Source: a virus. Taken from it: a DNA stretch of 61,711 nucleotides. Below, piece after piece: positions 22,912 to 31,020 of the stretch. Location: positions 1 to 61,711 of the IMG/VR virus record IMGVR_UViG_3300042691_048653. The stretch is one strand, 5' to 3'. Within the stretch, counting starts at the first letter, position 1. Every line of letters starts with the position of its first letter. The notes beneath the pieces are model-generated. The model saw only the letters and a list, made by a program, of their open reading frames with translations, searched no databases and was not told the origin of the DNA. The position numbers were made by a program, and so were the translations under genes.

Positions 22912-23721
22912 TTAAACTAATTTTTCTTTTTCTTCTTCAATATCTTCTATTGAATTTATTTTAAAAGTATAAAATCCATAATCAGATTCTATATTAATAT
23001 GTTTATGTTTTTTTGTATCAACGTCCCATAATACATAGCCATGGTTATTTGTAGACTCACCAAAGTCTTGTTGGATCATACTACTAGGTTGTACGATTGT
23101 TATTCCATGATAATCCATTACTTGATATAAATGAATATCACCACAACAAACAAAATCACAACCATCAAAAATAGAGATGTCTTTGCCGTCCTCAAACTCA
23201 AAACCAACATTTGTTTTAAGACCAATTAACGGGTCGTGATATAAACCAATGTATCTTTTATCACCATATTTCTCCCTAGCTTCTTCAATATTAGGCCTTT
23301 CAGAACCTTCCATATGACCATAAACACACCAAACAATATTATTATCATTATAACAACCAGTATGTTTTAAAAATTTAAGCCTATTATCATTTAAAGTTTC
23401 AATTATTGGTGTTAATGCGTCCATTCTATCTAAGTTATTAGCTAAGAAATCGTGATTACCTAAAATAACTACAGTGTCACAAATATCACAACAATTTTTA
23501 AAAAACCAAGTTACTAAATCTACTAGTTCCGGTGTTAATTGATTTTTAGAATGAACAATATCACCAGCAATAACAATTCTTACTTCTTCCCTAGTTAGTT
23601 TATTTTTTTCTATATGTTCTTTAACAGAATCAAAAAACTTTTGAAATTGTTCACGATATTCATCATGTCTTTTATAAAGTCTGATATGAAGGTCAGCACA
23701 GTGGTATATAAATTTTATCAT
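22912..23721 (-). CDS. 47: gp47-like recombination nuclease subunit (SbcD/Mre11 family)
   Basis: 269 residues with all metallophosphoesterase motifs: ADLHIR (D10, H12), GDIVHS, GNHDF, a mid His (GHMEG or GLYHDP) and GDIHLYQ. These residues bind two metals for the 3' exo/endonuclease. It forms the ATP-dependent complex with gp46. It is shorter than cellular SbcD, typical of phage gp47. Coupled by ATGA to the gene upstream. Confidence 0.95.
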   Translation of the reverse strand: MIKFIYHCADLHIRLYKRHDEYREQFQKFFDSVKEHIEKNKLTREEVRIVIAGDIVHSKNQLTPELVDLVTWFFKNCCDICDTVVILGNHDFLANNLDRMDALTPIIETLNDNRLKFLKHTGCYNDNNIVWCVYGHMEGSERPNIEEAREKYGDKRYIGLYHDPLIGLKTNVGFEFEDGKDISIFDGCDFVCCGDIHLYQVMDYHGITIVQPSSMIQQDFGESTNNHGYVLWDVDTKKHKHINIESDYGFYTFKINSIEDIEEEKEKLV

Positions 23722-24011
23722 AATTTAAATTTTTTAATTTCTTTTATTGGTTTAAAGTTTTTATCTAATCGATATCCACATGATTTTAATAAAGCGTCAA
23801 ATAATAATTTTCTTAATTCTAAATCATTAAGGGTGAGTTCTAAAACTTTTTCCAAATTTATTTTATTAATATTCGTATTATTTTGTTTGTGTAAAATATG
23901 AAAATAAAATTTTTGACTACCTTCTTCTCGAAATAATGGTGATAATTTAAAATCTAAATGTCCATAATTATCTAAAAACCAATCATATATTGTGTTCCAT
24001 TTTTTTATCAT
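23718..24011 (-). CDS. Hypothetical protein
   Basis: 97 residues: MIKKWNTIYDWFLDNYGHLDF, then a helical segment with leucine spacing (LEKVLELTLNDLELRKLLFDALL) and a Lys-rich end. Overlaps both neighbours by four bases. No family recognised. Confidence 0.6.
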   Translation of the reverse strand: MIKKWNTIYDWFLDNYGHLDFKLSPLFREEGSQKFYFHILHKQNNTNINKINLEKVLELTLNDLELRKLLFDALLKSCGYRLDKNFKPIKEIKKFKL

Positions 24012-24397
24012 AATTTGTGTTTTGGCATATATTTTATTGGGTCCATTTCGGGGTTATCCTTAATCCATTCACAATAATCTTCAGAAAATATTCTACACAT
24101 TTCGGCTTCAACATCAAAATCTACCCCATGTAAATCATCCATAACTTGTCTATTATCGGTTATAAACTGGTTAAATTTTTGTATTAAGTCAAGTACATTT
24201 TTAATTACACACCCTGTTTTTGATATTCGGTATATTACAGGAAATATTGCTACTTTTAAAAATTCATCGTTATCATTTTGTAATACATTAGCAGCTTTTT
24301 CATAAGTTAAAGCTGTATTTAATTTTAACGTATCATCTGATAACCCATATAAAAAACCTAAATCATCCCATTTATCAATTATTTCCTGTGAATCCAT
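24008..24397 (-). CDS. Hypothetical helical protein
   Basis: 129 residues, all helical. Contains DDLGFLYGLSDDTLKLNTALTYEKAANVL and an acidic second half. The run AALTYEKAA-type and conserved Trp suggest an ordered domain. No motif known; it lies within the replication cluster. Confidence 0.6.
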   Translation of the reverse strand: MDSQEIIDKWDDLGFLYGLSDDTLKLNTALTYEKAANVLQNDNDEFLKVAIFPVIYRISKTGCVIKNVLDLIQKFNQFITDNRQVMDDLHGVDFDVEAEMCRIFSEDYCEWIKDNPEMDPIKYMPKHKL

Positions 24398-24788
24398 GTC
24401 TTTTTAAATTAGTACTAGGTTTTAAACAATTTATTTTACTATGATAATTTAATATCTCATCTATTACAGAATTAAAAAAAGGACCAGGTTTTCCAGTGTA
24501 ATAAGCGTTTTTATCAAATATTAAATTTTTGGGTTCAATACTCCAAAGTTCATCAACAAATTGTTTTATTGTTACTTTAGGTGTAATCATTTTATAAGAT
24601 GTTATCACTCTATGTTCACAAGGTCTACCACATTTATTATAAACTTCTTTTTGTATATCTTTTCTACGATACTCACTTTTGGTAATAATTAAAGCTGATT
24701 TATCTATGTTATTTTTTAAAAAAGTAATAACATTTTCTACCAACCTAGTTGTTTTACCCGTTCCTCTATTGCCTACCTCAAGATACAT
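24375..24788 (-). CDS. Small P-loop NTPase
   Basis: 137 residues. The N-terminus carries Walker A GNRGTGKTT (6-14). KNLIFDKNAYY near 88-98 could be the Walker B strand, ending in Asp but without a following acidic residue. The chain is short for a full NTPase, with no sensor motifs identified. It lies among replication genes and overlaps the next gene by 23 bases. It may be a nucleotide kinase-like or DNA-packaging accessory; not determined. Confidence 0.65.
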   Translation of the reverse strand: MYLEVGNRGTGKTTRLVENVITFLKNNIDKSALIITKSEYRRKDIQKEVYNKCGRPCEHRVITSYKMITPKVTIKQFVDELWSIEPKNLIFDKNAYYTGKPGPFFNSVIDEILNYHSKINCLKPSTNLKRHGFTGNN

Positions 24789-24791
24789 AAA

Positions 24792-25136
24792 CTATCTTTT
24801 TTCTACATTCAATCTCATTGTTATTTTTTTTGTTTGTGGGTTATAACCATAATTTACATCTTCTTCTATTGTTTCTATAAAATTGTTGTTATATAATATT
24901 TCAGCAATTTTAATAGTCATTTCTTTTTTTATCGTATCTAGAACATCACCATCACGTAATCTTAATACATCATAATCTATATTTTCAGCAACAGATATTG
25001 TTTCCCATTCTCTTGTTGATGTTTCTATTATAAAATTTGGTGTTTGCCTAAATAATTCGTTCCAATTTTGTAAAAAATCTGAAGGAATTTTATTATCTTT
25101 CTCAAGAAAATTATGTTTTAATTTATTATTTTTCAT
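24792..25136 (-). CDS. Hypothetical protein
   Basis: 114 residues from MKNNKLKHNFLEKD. A start 35 codons upstream would overlap the oxygenase gene and is rejected. An acidic alpha/beta protein with TREWETISVAENIDYDVLRL and a beta C-terminus (KKITMRLNVEKR). Unknown. Confidence 0.6.
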   Translation of the reverse strand: MKNNKLKHNFLEKDNKIPSDFLQNWNELFRQTPNFIIETSTREWETISVAENIDYDVLRLRDGDVLDTIKKEMTIKIAEILYNNNFIETIEEDVNYGYNPQTKKITMRLNVEKR

Positions 25137-25140
25137 AATT

Positions 25141-25686
25141 TTAAATAAATTTTTTTTCTCTAGCCCAAATAACAGCAATATATTTAAAACCACTTTTAAC
25201 TGGTAATCCAGCGTGTGAACTAAAAGGGTTTGTTTTACCATTCACAACATTATCCCAAGAAAGTAGTTTACCCTTTACTGGGCTTATTTTAAGTCCAAAC
25301 TTAGGGAAAAAAGTTTCACCACCTTCAAAATCATCGTTTAAATACATTAAAGCTGTTTTTAATCTTTGACCTCCTCTATTCATTTGTTCTTGGTAATATT
25401 CAGTTCCCTCTTGAAAATAGTCGTAGTGTACGTCATATTTACCACCAACCCCATATTTAACTACATGAAATGCTTCTAAATTTTCTAAAGGTAAATTAAT
25501 TAATTCTGATATTTTTTTTCTTATATCACCAATGTTTAATTCATCATCCTTTAACCAACAACCTTCAGCTATTCTATAGTCATTATTTTTACCTAAAGTA
25601 TTGGCTTTATTAAATTTATCTTCAGAGTGACTTACTATTAAATCACACTCTTCTTTTGTTAAAAAATTAGTAGATTCGTTTATCAT
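25141..25686 (-). CDS. 2-oxoglutarate/Fe(II) oxygenase, prolyl 4-hydroxylase-like
   Basis: 181 residues, a complete P4Hc domain. Iron ligands are H87 and D89 in YDVHYDYF and H158 in SSHAGLPV. K168 in SGFKYIAVIW is positioned to bind 2-oxoglutarate. GGETFFPKF (122-130) is the typical strand before. The enzyme would hydroxylate proline or another residue on a protein, or a nucleobase. Marine T4-like phages often carry such genes, but targets are unknown. It sits between the putative DUF4338 gene and small replication-region genes with no gap. Confidence 0.9.
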   Translation of the reverse strand: MINESTNFLTKEECDLIVSHSEDKFNKANTLGKNNDYRIAEGCWLKDDELNIGDIRKKISELINLPLENLEAFHVVKYGVGGKYDVHYDYFQEGTEYYQEQMNRGGQRLKTALMYLNDDFEGGETFFPKFGLKISPVKGKLLSWDNVVNGKTNPFSSHAGLPVKSGFKYIAVIWAREKKFI

Positions 25687-26819
25687 TATCTTACCATATC
25701 AACTTCTTTGTTATTAATACTATCTTCAGTATAAATTTCTATTTCAGTTCTAAGTCTATTTTCTTCTTTTAATTTTTCAAAACGATTTTGTGCTTTCTTT
25801 TTCCACCAATCAAACATATAACTTAAATTGTGTTTATGAAAATTTTGTCCTTCTTTTAAAGATTTTTCACCGTTAGAATTAATGTGTTCTACAACATTAT
25901 CAAAACCAAAATCTGAATAATAATATCTTTTTTTAGTTTTAGCCTTCATACTATCATTAGTAAACTTATGGAATTCTTTATATGCTTCTTCACTATAATT
26001 TCTTAAATGATTTTTAAGGATAGAAATAGCTTTGTTAAACTCTCTCATTTTTGGACCGGAAGGTTTAGGGTCTACTGTATTCCCATTCCATTCCTCACGA
26101 CCATAAAGCTCTCTCATTCTTCTTCTAATTGGGTCATAAACTTCTTCTGTTGGGAATAAAAATAAATCAGATTCAGTTAATGCCTGATACCTAATAAAGG
26201 GTTTCATACCATCATATTGACTAACCCCCTTCAAATCTCCATAGAGTGACGTTGTTTCAAAAAAACAAGGTTCAATTTTATCACCATATTTATCCTTTAA
26301 CATATTTCTAATTTCATGTGAACAAGAAATTAGTGCTAATAATTTACCACCCAAAACATTATAACCAAATGGTTGTACAGGTACAATGACGGCTCCGTTA
26401 ATCATATGTCTGTTAACAGAAGTTGCTTGAACTGTTTGTCCAAAATATTCATTTCTAGGTTTAATGGTAAGAACTGGTGAAGCCATTCTAATAAATCCAA
26501 CATATTTATTTGTTGTTGTCTCTTTAACACCAATCATGATTTGTCTACCGATTTGTGACTCTAAAGGGAGTGAGGTAATGATTTGAGTTATTGGATTAAA
26601 ATCCGAACCGTCAATAATCTCTAATTCAAAATTCATGTCTTTAGGTTCTAAAGATGTATCATTAAACATCTTACCAAGATATTTTTTATGGTCAATACCT
26701 GTTATCTTTTCTTTTTTTCTTTCTAAGAAATAATCTTGTATTGTTTCTAAATCTTTATAAAAATTAACAAATCTATCTCTTATTTGATATGTTTCTTCTT
26801 CCGATAATTTTATCTCCAT
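25686..26819 (-). CDS. DruA-like (DUF4338) protein, putative
   Basis: 377 residues. The central part resembles DUF4338: VGFIRMASPVLTIKPRNEYFG near 106-126, then INGAVIVPVQPFGYNVLGGKLLALI near 139-164, KYGDKIEPCFFETTSLYGDLKG near 175-196. In DruA the matching blocks are GYIALGSP, NLASRLLAL, YG..P.LLETFVD. The family is a component of Druantia defence and is also scattered in phages and transposons; its activity is unclear. Here no DruB-E partners are nearby, so it is more likely a phage replication gene than a defence system. The extra charged C-terminal 110 residues are unassigned. Confidence 0.5.
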   Translation of the reverse strand: MEIKLSEEETYQIRDRFVNFYKDLETIQDYFLERKKEKITGIDHKKYLGKMFNDTSLEPKDMNFELEIIDGSDFNPITQIITSLPLESQIGRQIMIGVKETTTNKYVGFIRMASPVLTIKPRNEYFGQTVQATSVNRHMINGAVIVPVQPFGYNVLGGKLLALISCSHEIRNMLKDKYGDKIEPCFFETTSLYGDLKGVSQYDGMKPFIRYQALTESDLFLFPTEEVYDPIRRRMRELYGREEWNGNTVDPKPSGPKMREFNKAISILKNHLRNYSEEAYKEFHKFTNDSMKAKTKKRYYYSDFGFDNVVEHINSNGEKSLKEGQNFHKHNLSYMFDWWKKKAQNRFEKLKEENRLRTEIEIYTEDSINNKEVDMVR

Positions 26820-26870
26820 TTTTTTTATTTTATTTAAATATAATAATAAAAAATAATAGTTTAAATACTA

Positions 26871-27608
26871 TTATTTTTGTTTTTCTAACCAAAAATCCAA
26901 TACTTTTTTGGCTTCTAAACCCATGTATGGAACAGGGATTACTTCAAATTTTTCAGTTTTCGGGTTTAAATAAAAAAGATTCATTTTACCCACTTTTTTA
27001 CGGGTTTCCATTTGGTACATATAAGCGTAGATTGACATTTGTAGACTATATATACTGTATTGGCAATCTGTTAAATGTGAAACAGGTGGGTTTAACCAAT
27101 GACCGTATTCAGATATGTATTTTATTTTTTTATTTGTCTTAAAATCCCTAACATTAAAATAATCACCACAATCCTCAATGATATCAGCCGTACCAGCTAA
27201 CTTGTGTTTAGCCGAAAATAAAACAGTTTCGGGGTATAGAGTACCTCTCATATCGTCAACTTCTTGGAAGAGGGTTATTATTTTTCTTTCATATTCATTT
27301 TTAGGAAAATAAATTCTACCAGCTAAAAGATATCTTTCTAATATTTCATGTATTTCAGTACCGTATTCATTAGCCTCTTTATTTATCCTTTCCCATTCTA
27401 ATAAGATTTGGTTTTTGTCCATACCCCTATATTCAGGTTTTCTGTCCTCGTCAGATTGTAAGGAAATAGCTAATGCAACCTCTTCAGCGGGGAAATGTGG
27501 TTCTAACATACCTAGAACTGTGGTAACTGACTTAAATTTTTCACCTGTTTTTTTGTGTATGTACACATGTTCTACAGGTTCTAAATAAACATCACATTCC
27601 CTTTTCAT
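26871..27608 (-). CDS. PD-(D/E)XK superfamily exonuclease
   Basis: 245 residues. Motifs of the Cas4/AddB/lambda-exonuclease type: YGTEIHEILERY with H87, E127 in YPETVLFSA, GTADII with D142, and the catalytic DFK (155-157, DxK). These coordinate the metal for DNA cleavage. No Cys for a Fe-S cluster is visible. It would process DNA ends in recombination, in line with gp46/47 and UvsX nearby. It overlaps the next small gene by 17 bases. Confidence 0.88.
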   Translation of the reverse strand: MKRECDVYLEPVEHVYIHKKTGEKFKSVTTVLGMLEPHFPAEEVALAISLQSDEDRKPEYRGMDKNQILLEWERINKEANEYGTEIHEILERYLLAGRIYFPKNEYERKIITLFQEVDDMRGTLYPETVLFSAKHKLAGTADIIEDCGDYFNVRDFKTNKKIKYISEYGHWLNPPVSHLTDCQYSIYSLQMSIYAYMYQMETRKKVGKMNLFYLNPKTEKFEVIPVPYMGLEAKKVLDFWLEKQK

Positions 27609-27807
27609 TTAAAATATTTTTAATCATAACATCTTTTTTAGTGGGACAATTATCACAATAAGTTATATCTAAAATTTCTTTTATTTCATCATCCAAACCA
27701 AATAATGTGTCAGCTTTACCTATATAATCTATTATGCCTTGATAACCCCCTAATCTAAATTTTTGAATCAATACCTCCTTATTGATAAATCTTTTATTAA
27801 ATCCCAT
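27592..27807 (-). CDS. Small hypothetical protein with CxxC
   Basis: 71 residues with YCDNCPTKKDVMIK near 50-63 and a helical rest. CxxC alone does not identify a metal site. It lies between the primase and nuclease genes, within the operon. Confidence 0.55.
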   Translation of the reverse strand: MGFNKRFINKEVLIQKFRLGGYQGIIDYIGKADTLFGLDDEIKEILDITYCDNCPTKKDVMIKNILNEKGM

Positions 27808-27818
27808 TTTTAAATTTA

Positions 27819-28784
27819 TTATAATTCACTTTCTTTTAATTGTTTAGCACTTTTCATAACTTTAATCACACCCTCTCTACCAAAATCTTCATGTATTTTA
27901 GCTATATCATAACCATCTTCTAATTTTATAACTTTAATTCTACCAAATAACTTACCCACGTTTAACTTCACATAATGTTTTTTTGCGTCTTCCCAAGCAT
28001 CAGAATCTAATAAAATTATTACATTAGCTGAAGATTTATTAAATAAAGAATTCATTAATTTATCTGAAATTTTTTTACCTAGGATTGGTATTGAATTGTA
28101 AACAACCAAATGGTCAAAAGGTCCCTCAACCAAATAAATATCTGAATCCCAATTCAAGCAACATTCATTGAATATAATTTGTTCTTTATCAGAATCTGGA
28201 TTTAAATATTTTGGTTTAGCGTTAACATAAGTTCTAGTAACCCAATAATTTAATTCATTTTTAATATCGTAAGCAGGAATAACAACTCTAGAATCATAAT
28301 ATCCACCACTAACATAACCCATTTTAAATTTAAAAATTGTTTCAGGGGATAGTTTTCTTTGCTTAATTAAATAATTCCAAGCTTGTTTATATAAAATAGA
28401 TTTAACATTACCCTCTTCAAAACTAATAAACCCTTTTGGTAGAGTTAAATCTTCTATTACGTTTGATTTTTTAACTTTTGATTTAAACTCACTTAAATCA
28501 AAACCAATCATTTTTAACTTTTTAATCTGATTTTTATTAGCAAAAGTTTTAAATAATTTTTTTAAACCACCCCTAGTACCCTGTATTTCACCACATGACC
28601 AACAATGGTATACACCTTCAGCTAAATTGACTTCTAGATTTCCTTTACCATCACCATCATATTCACCTTTTTCTGCAGAACAAACAGGACAATCAAAAGC
28701 ATATTGTTGTTTATTTTCATTTCTTTTTTTAGGTTTACCTAAAACATCCAATAAAATACCGTATATTAATCTGTTTTCAGCCAT
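27819..28784 (-). CDS. 61: DnaG-type primase (T4 gp61-like)
   Basis: 321 residues. The N-terminal zinc-binding domain has C32 and C35 (CPVC) and C61 and C64 (CWSC). The Toprim core shows LVEGPFDH with the catalytic Glu and VIILLDSDAWEDA with the DxD metal pair. The length is near T4 gp61 (about 340). It makes RNA primers for lagging-strand synthesis with the gp41 helicase coded at 55743. Upstream lie two tandem hairpins (28842-28889). Confidence 0.93.
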   Translation of the reverse strand: MAENRLIYGILLDVLGKPKKRNENKQQYAFDCPVCSAEKGEYDGDGKGNLEVNLAEGVYHCWSCGEIQGTRGGLKKLFKTFANKNQIKKLKMIGFDLSEFKSKVKKSNVIEDLTLPKGFISFEEGNVKSILYKQAWNYLIKQRKLSPETIFKFKMGYVSGGYYDSRVVIPAYDIKNELNYWVTRTYVNAKPKYLNPDSDKEQIIFNECCLNWDSDIYLVEGPFDHLVVYNSIPILGKKISDKLMNSLFNKSSANVIILLDSDAWEDAKKHYVKLNVGKLFGRIKVIKLEDGYDIAKIHEDFGREGVIKVMKSAKQLKESEL

Positions 28785-28841
28785 TTTATTAAAAATACAA
28801 AAAAAATATATTAAAGTCTATTAAATTTATTTGCAAAAAAA

Positions 28842-28863
28842 ATATCGGTCAAAAAACCGATAT
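28842..28863 (-). terminator. Intrinsic terminator after the resolvase gene
   Basis: ATATCGGT (28842-28849) pairs with ACCGATAT (28856-28863). On the minus strand eight T follow. It ends the transcript carrying the resolvase; the primase start lies 58 bases beyond, so a fresh promoter or read-through is needed for the primase. Confidence 0.8.
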
Positions 28864-28871
28864 TAATTATA

Positions 28872-28889
28872 ATCGGTTAAATAACCGAT
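28872..28889 (-). repeat. Second ATCGGT hairpin, stem shared with the terminator
   Basis: ATCGGTT (28872-28878) pairs with AACCGAT (28883-28889) across four bases. The stem sequence is almost the same as that of the adjacent terminator, but no T-run follows. It may be a duplicated operator or a processing site. Confidence 0.5.
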
Positions 28890-28902
28890 ATTAGTAATTA
28901 TT

Positions 28903-29547
28903 TTATTTTTTATTACAATCCCATATACCGTCTCTACACATAGCAGCTCTAACACAAGTATAACTGTCTGTCATATCAAAATTTTCTTTTTTAAGTTTTT
29001 GGTTTTTGTCGTATTCCCAAACAATCTGTGGCTCTAAATCAGAAACTTTTTCCCAAACTAACATTTTTTTATCAACATCATATGGGTAATCTCCAAATAA
29101 AACTGCCGAATTTTTATCTATTTCTTTTTGTGAATAAGGTTCACCTTTTTTATTAAATTTTCTTTTTTGTACTAATTCTGGATAAGCGTACCGTCTAGAA
29201 TCGTTTGATGAAATAAATTCTGGTATTACATTTAAAACTTCTGAAACTACTTTAGAAATCATACCGTTAAATTTTAATAATGTTGCAACAGTAAAAACAT
29301 TATTACTACCTAATAGAGGTTCTTCTATTATAACACGGTCAATATCTAATTCAATATAACGTGTTATTAATAATTCAAAAGCATCAACTTTTTTAAACAA
29401 CTCCTCTAACTTTGATTCTGGTTGTGGTTTAATTTTGGGTGTTATGTGAGTTAATTCTAATAACTTACCGTCTCCTTCAAAAAGGGATATACCTATAGTT
29501 TTTGTACTAACGTCTAAACCTAGTACCCTACCAACATTATCTTTCAA
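28903..29547 (-). CDS. RuvC-like Holliday-junction resolvase
   Basis: 214 residues. RNase H-fold acidic residues are visible: D12 in LGLDVSTKTIG, E75/E76 in VIIEEPLLG, and an Asp in NFDMTDSYTC near 194-203. The start is TTG, since LGLDVS must lie near the N-terminus and no in-frame ATG precedes it. It would resolve branched intermediates before packaging, like T4 endonuclease VII but unrelated in fold. It is followed by an intrinsic terminator. Confidence 0.88.
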   Translation of the reverse strand: MKDNVGRVLGLDVSTKTIGISLFEGDGKLLELTHITPKIKPQPESKLEELFKKVDAFELLITRYIELDIDRVIIEEPLLGSNNVFTVATLLKFNGMISKVVSEVLNVIPEFISSNDSRRYAYPELVQKRKFNKKGEPYSQKEIDKNSAVLFGDYPYDVDKKMLVWEKVSDLEPQIVWEYDKNQKLKKENFDMTDSYTCVRAAMCRDGIWDCNKK

Positions 29548-29570
29548 AATATTAAAACATTAAAAAAAAA

Positions 29571-30692
29571 TTATAACTTAATATTAGCGTTTAAAACTAA
29601 TATTTGGTTCCTTTCTTTGCTTATAGGTGTTTCTGTGACACCTTTAGCAACTAATTTACCTGTACTGTCGTAAAAGTCAACATAAGTTATATAAATTTTA
29701 CCATCACACGATACTGGATCATAAGTTGGATTTTCTGATGTATCAAATTCATTTTTACCCGCAATAAGGGTCATGTCTAAACCTTGTTCAATATCATAAG
29801 ATTTAAAAACAGTGTTAGCATCTGTAACTGAAAAAGTTGCCCCAGAAGTACTAGTTCCACCTGTAGCTACAGAAAAATTAAATCCGTTAACTAAATCTTG
29901 GTTAAAGATAGTGACTTTACCACCTAATAAATCTACTGCTCCAACTGGTTGGTCATAGTAATATCCATTAATGTCATCATTTAATAAATTAAATGGGAAT
30001 TTTTTTCTAACAGTATAAGGACAATCTGCAGCAAAACCTGTCGACCAAGAATTAGTTGTAGACATAGTATAACCACTAACATTCGGTTTTTTAATATCAT
30101 CACAGAAAAGATATAAAATACCACTACTATAATAAGAGTTACTGTCTTTTGGGTTAACTCCGTCTTGTCTACTTAAACCTTCTTTTACTTGAGTTGTAAC
30201 TTTTTGTGAATTCTCTGAAAGTAATCCATCCATTATTGAACAAGCACATGGTCCATTTGTATTTTTTTTGTCATAAAGTTCTGTTTTCATATAAGAACCA
30301 TATAAAGTTGTCGCACTTAAACCTAAAAAAGTTGATCCTGTATAGGTTGTATCTAAAGGTATTGTTAAACTAAAATTTAATCCATCGATACCAACTTCAA
30401 AAGAATCTTTACTAATATCCGTCACAATTATATCACTACCAACTTCTTTGACTAAATATTCTAAAGCCGTACCAGACCAACCACCATCTAAATATGGGGT
30501 GATGAAATCATATTTCATTTTTGTATTAACAGGCATTTTAAATAAAGGCCCCATCCATAAATGAGAATAACTACTACCAGAAAAAGGTACTAACATGAAT
30601 TTTAAATCTTCACCTGAAATTGTTTTAAGTGTACTTTTAATTATCTCTTCTGTATAACTAACACTATCTATTGGTTTTAATAATTTTGCCAT
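29571..30692 (-). CDS. Virion structural protein (tail/fibre-like)
   Basis: 373 residues, last gene of the long structural operon. It is Ser/Thr/Gly/Asp-rich and beta. The C-terminal segment (ITYVDFYDSTGKLVAKGVTETPISKE) resembles the C-terminus of the 700-residue protein at 32361 (ITELGVYDNIGNLVAIGK), suggesting a shared small domain. No enzymatic motif. Exact position on the virion unknown. Confidence 0.7.
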   Translation of the reverse strand: MAKLLKPIDSVSYTEEIIKSTLKTISGEDLKFMLVPFSGSSYSHLWMGPLFKMPVNTKMKYDFITPYLDGGWSGTALEYLVKEVGSDIIVTDISKDSFEVGIDGLNFSLTIPLDTTYTGSTFLGLSATTLYGSYMKTELYDKKNTNGPCACSIMDGLLSENSQKVTTQVKEGLSRQDGVNPKDSNSYYSSGILYLFCDDIKKPNVSGYTMSTTNSWSTGFAADCPYTVRKKFPFNLLNDDINGYYYDQPVGAVDLLGGKVTIFNQDLVNGFNFSVATGGTSTSGATFSVTDANTVFKSYDIEQGLDMTLIAGKNEFDTSENPTYDPVSCDGKIYITYVDFYDSTGKLVAKGVTETPISKERNQILVLNANIKL

Positions 30693-30709
30693 TTTCTTTT
30701 ATTTTTTAA

Positions 30710-31018
30710 TTAAGATACACCTAACATCCATTTATTATTTTTTCTAGTCACATAAACAGCATCTAAATTTGGGAAAGCCATTTTTTGTGAGTCAATTTGT
30801 TGTCCGTTAACTTGGTAAACGAATCTACCAAACTCAGATAAAGAAAAACCATAGAATTTAGTCGCATTTAAATTAATAGAATTTCTATCAAAAGAATCTG
30901 GTATATTAAAAATGTTAGAACCGTAAGGTTTACCTTCATTCATTTTTAATTCACCTGTTTTAGAGAATTGTCTACATTTAGTACAAGAAGGGCTAGCTAA
31001 TAAATAAGTTTTTTCCAT
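30710..31018 (-). CDS. Small structural-region protein
   Basis: 102 residues starting MEKTYLLASPSCTKCRQFS, with one CxxC, and a beta-rich remainder (FVYQVNGQQIDSQKMAFPNLDAVYV). Co-oriented and close-packed with tail genes. Function unknown. Confidence 0.6.
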   Translation of the reverse strand: MEKTYLLASPSCTKCRQFSKTGELKMNEGKPYGSNIFNIPDSFDRNSINLNATKFYGFSLSEFGRFVYQVNGQQIDSQKMAFPNLDAVYVTRKNNKWMLGVS

Positions 31019-31020
31019 TT

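Noticed and set aside
24792-25241. Longer start at 25241 for the 114-residue protein
   Set aside because: The extra 35 residues are a hydrophobic out-of-frame reading of the oxygenase gene end; ATG at 25136 follows a clean junction.
25686-26819. A complete Druantia defence system
   Set aside because: Only a DruA-like gene is present; no large helicase or other partner genes lie nearby.
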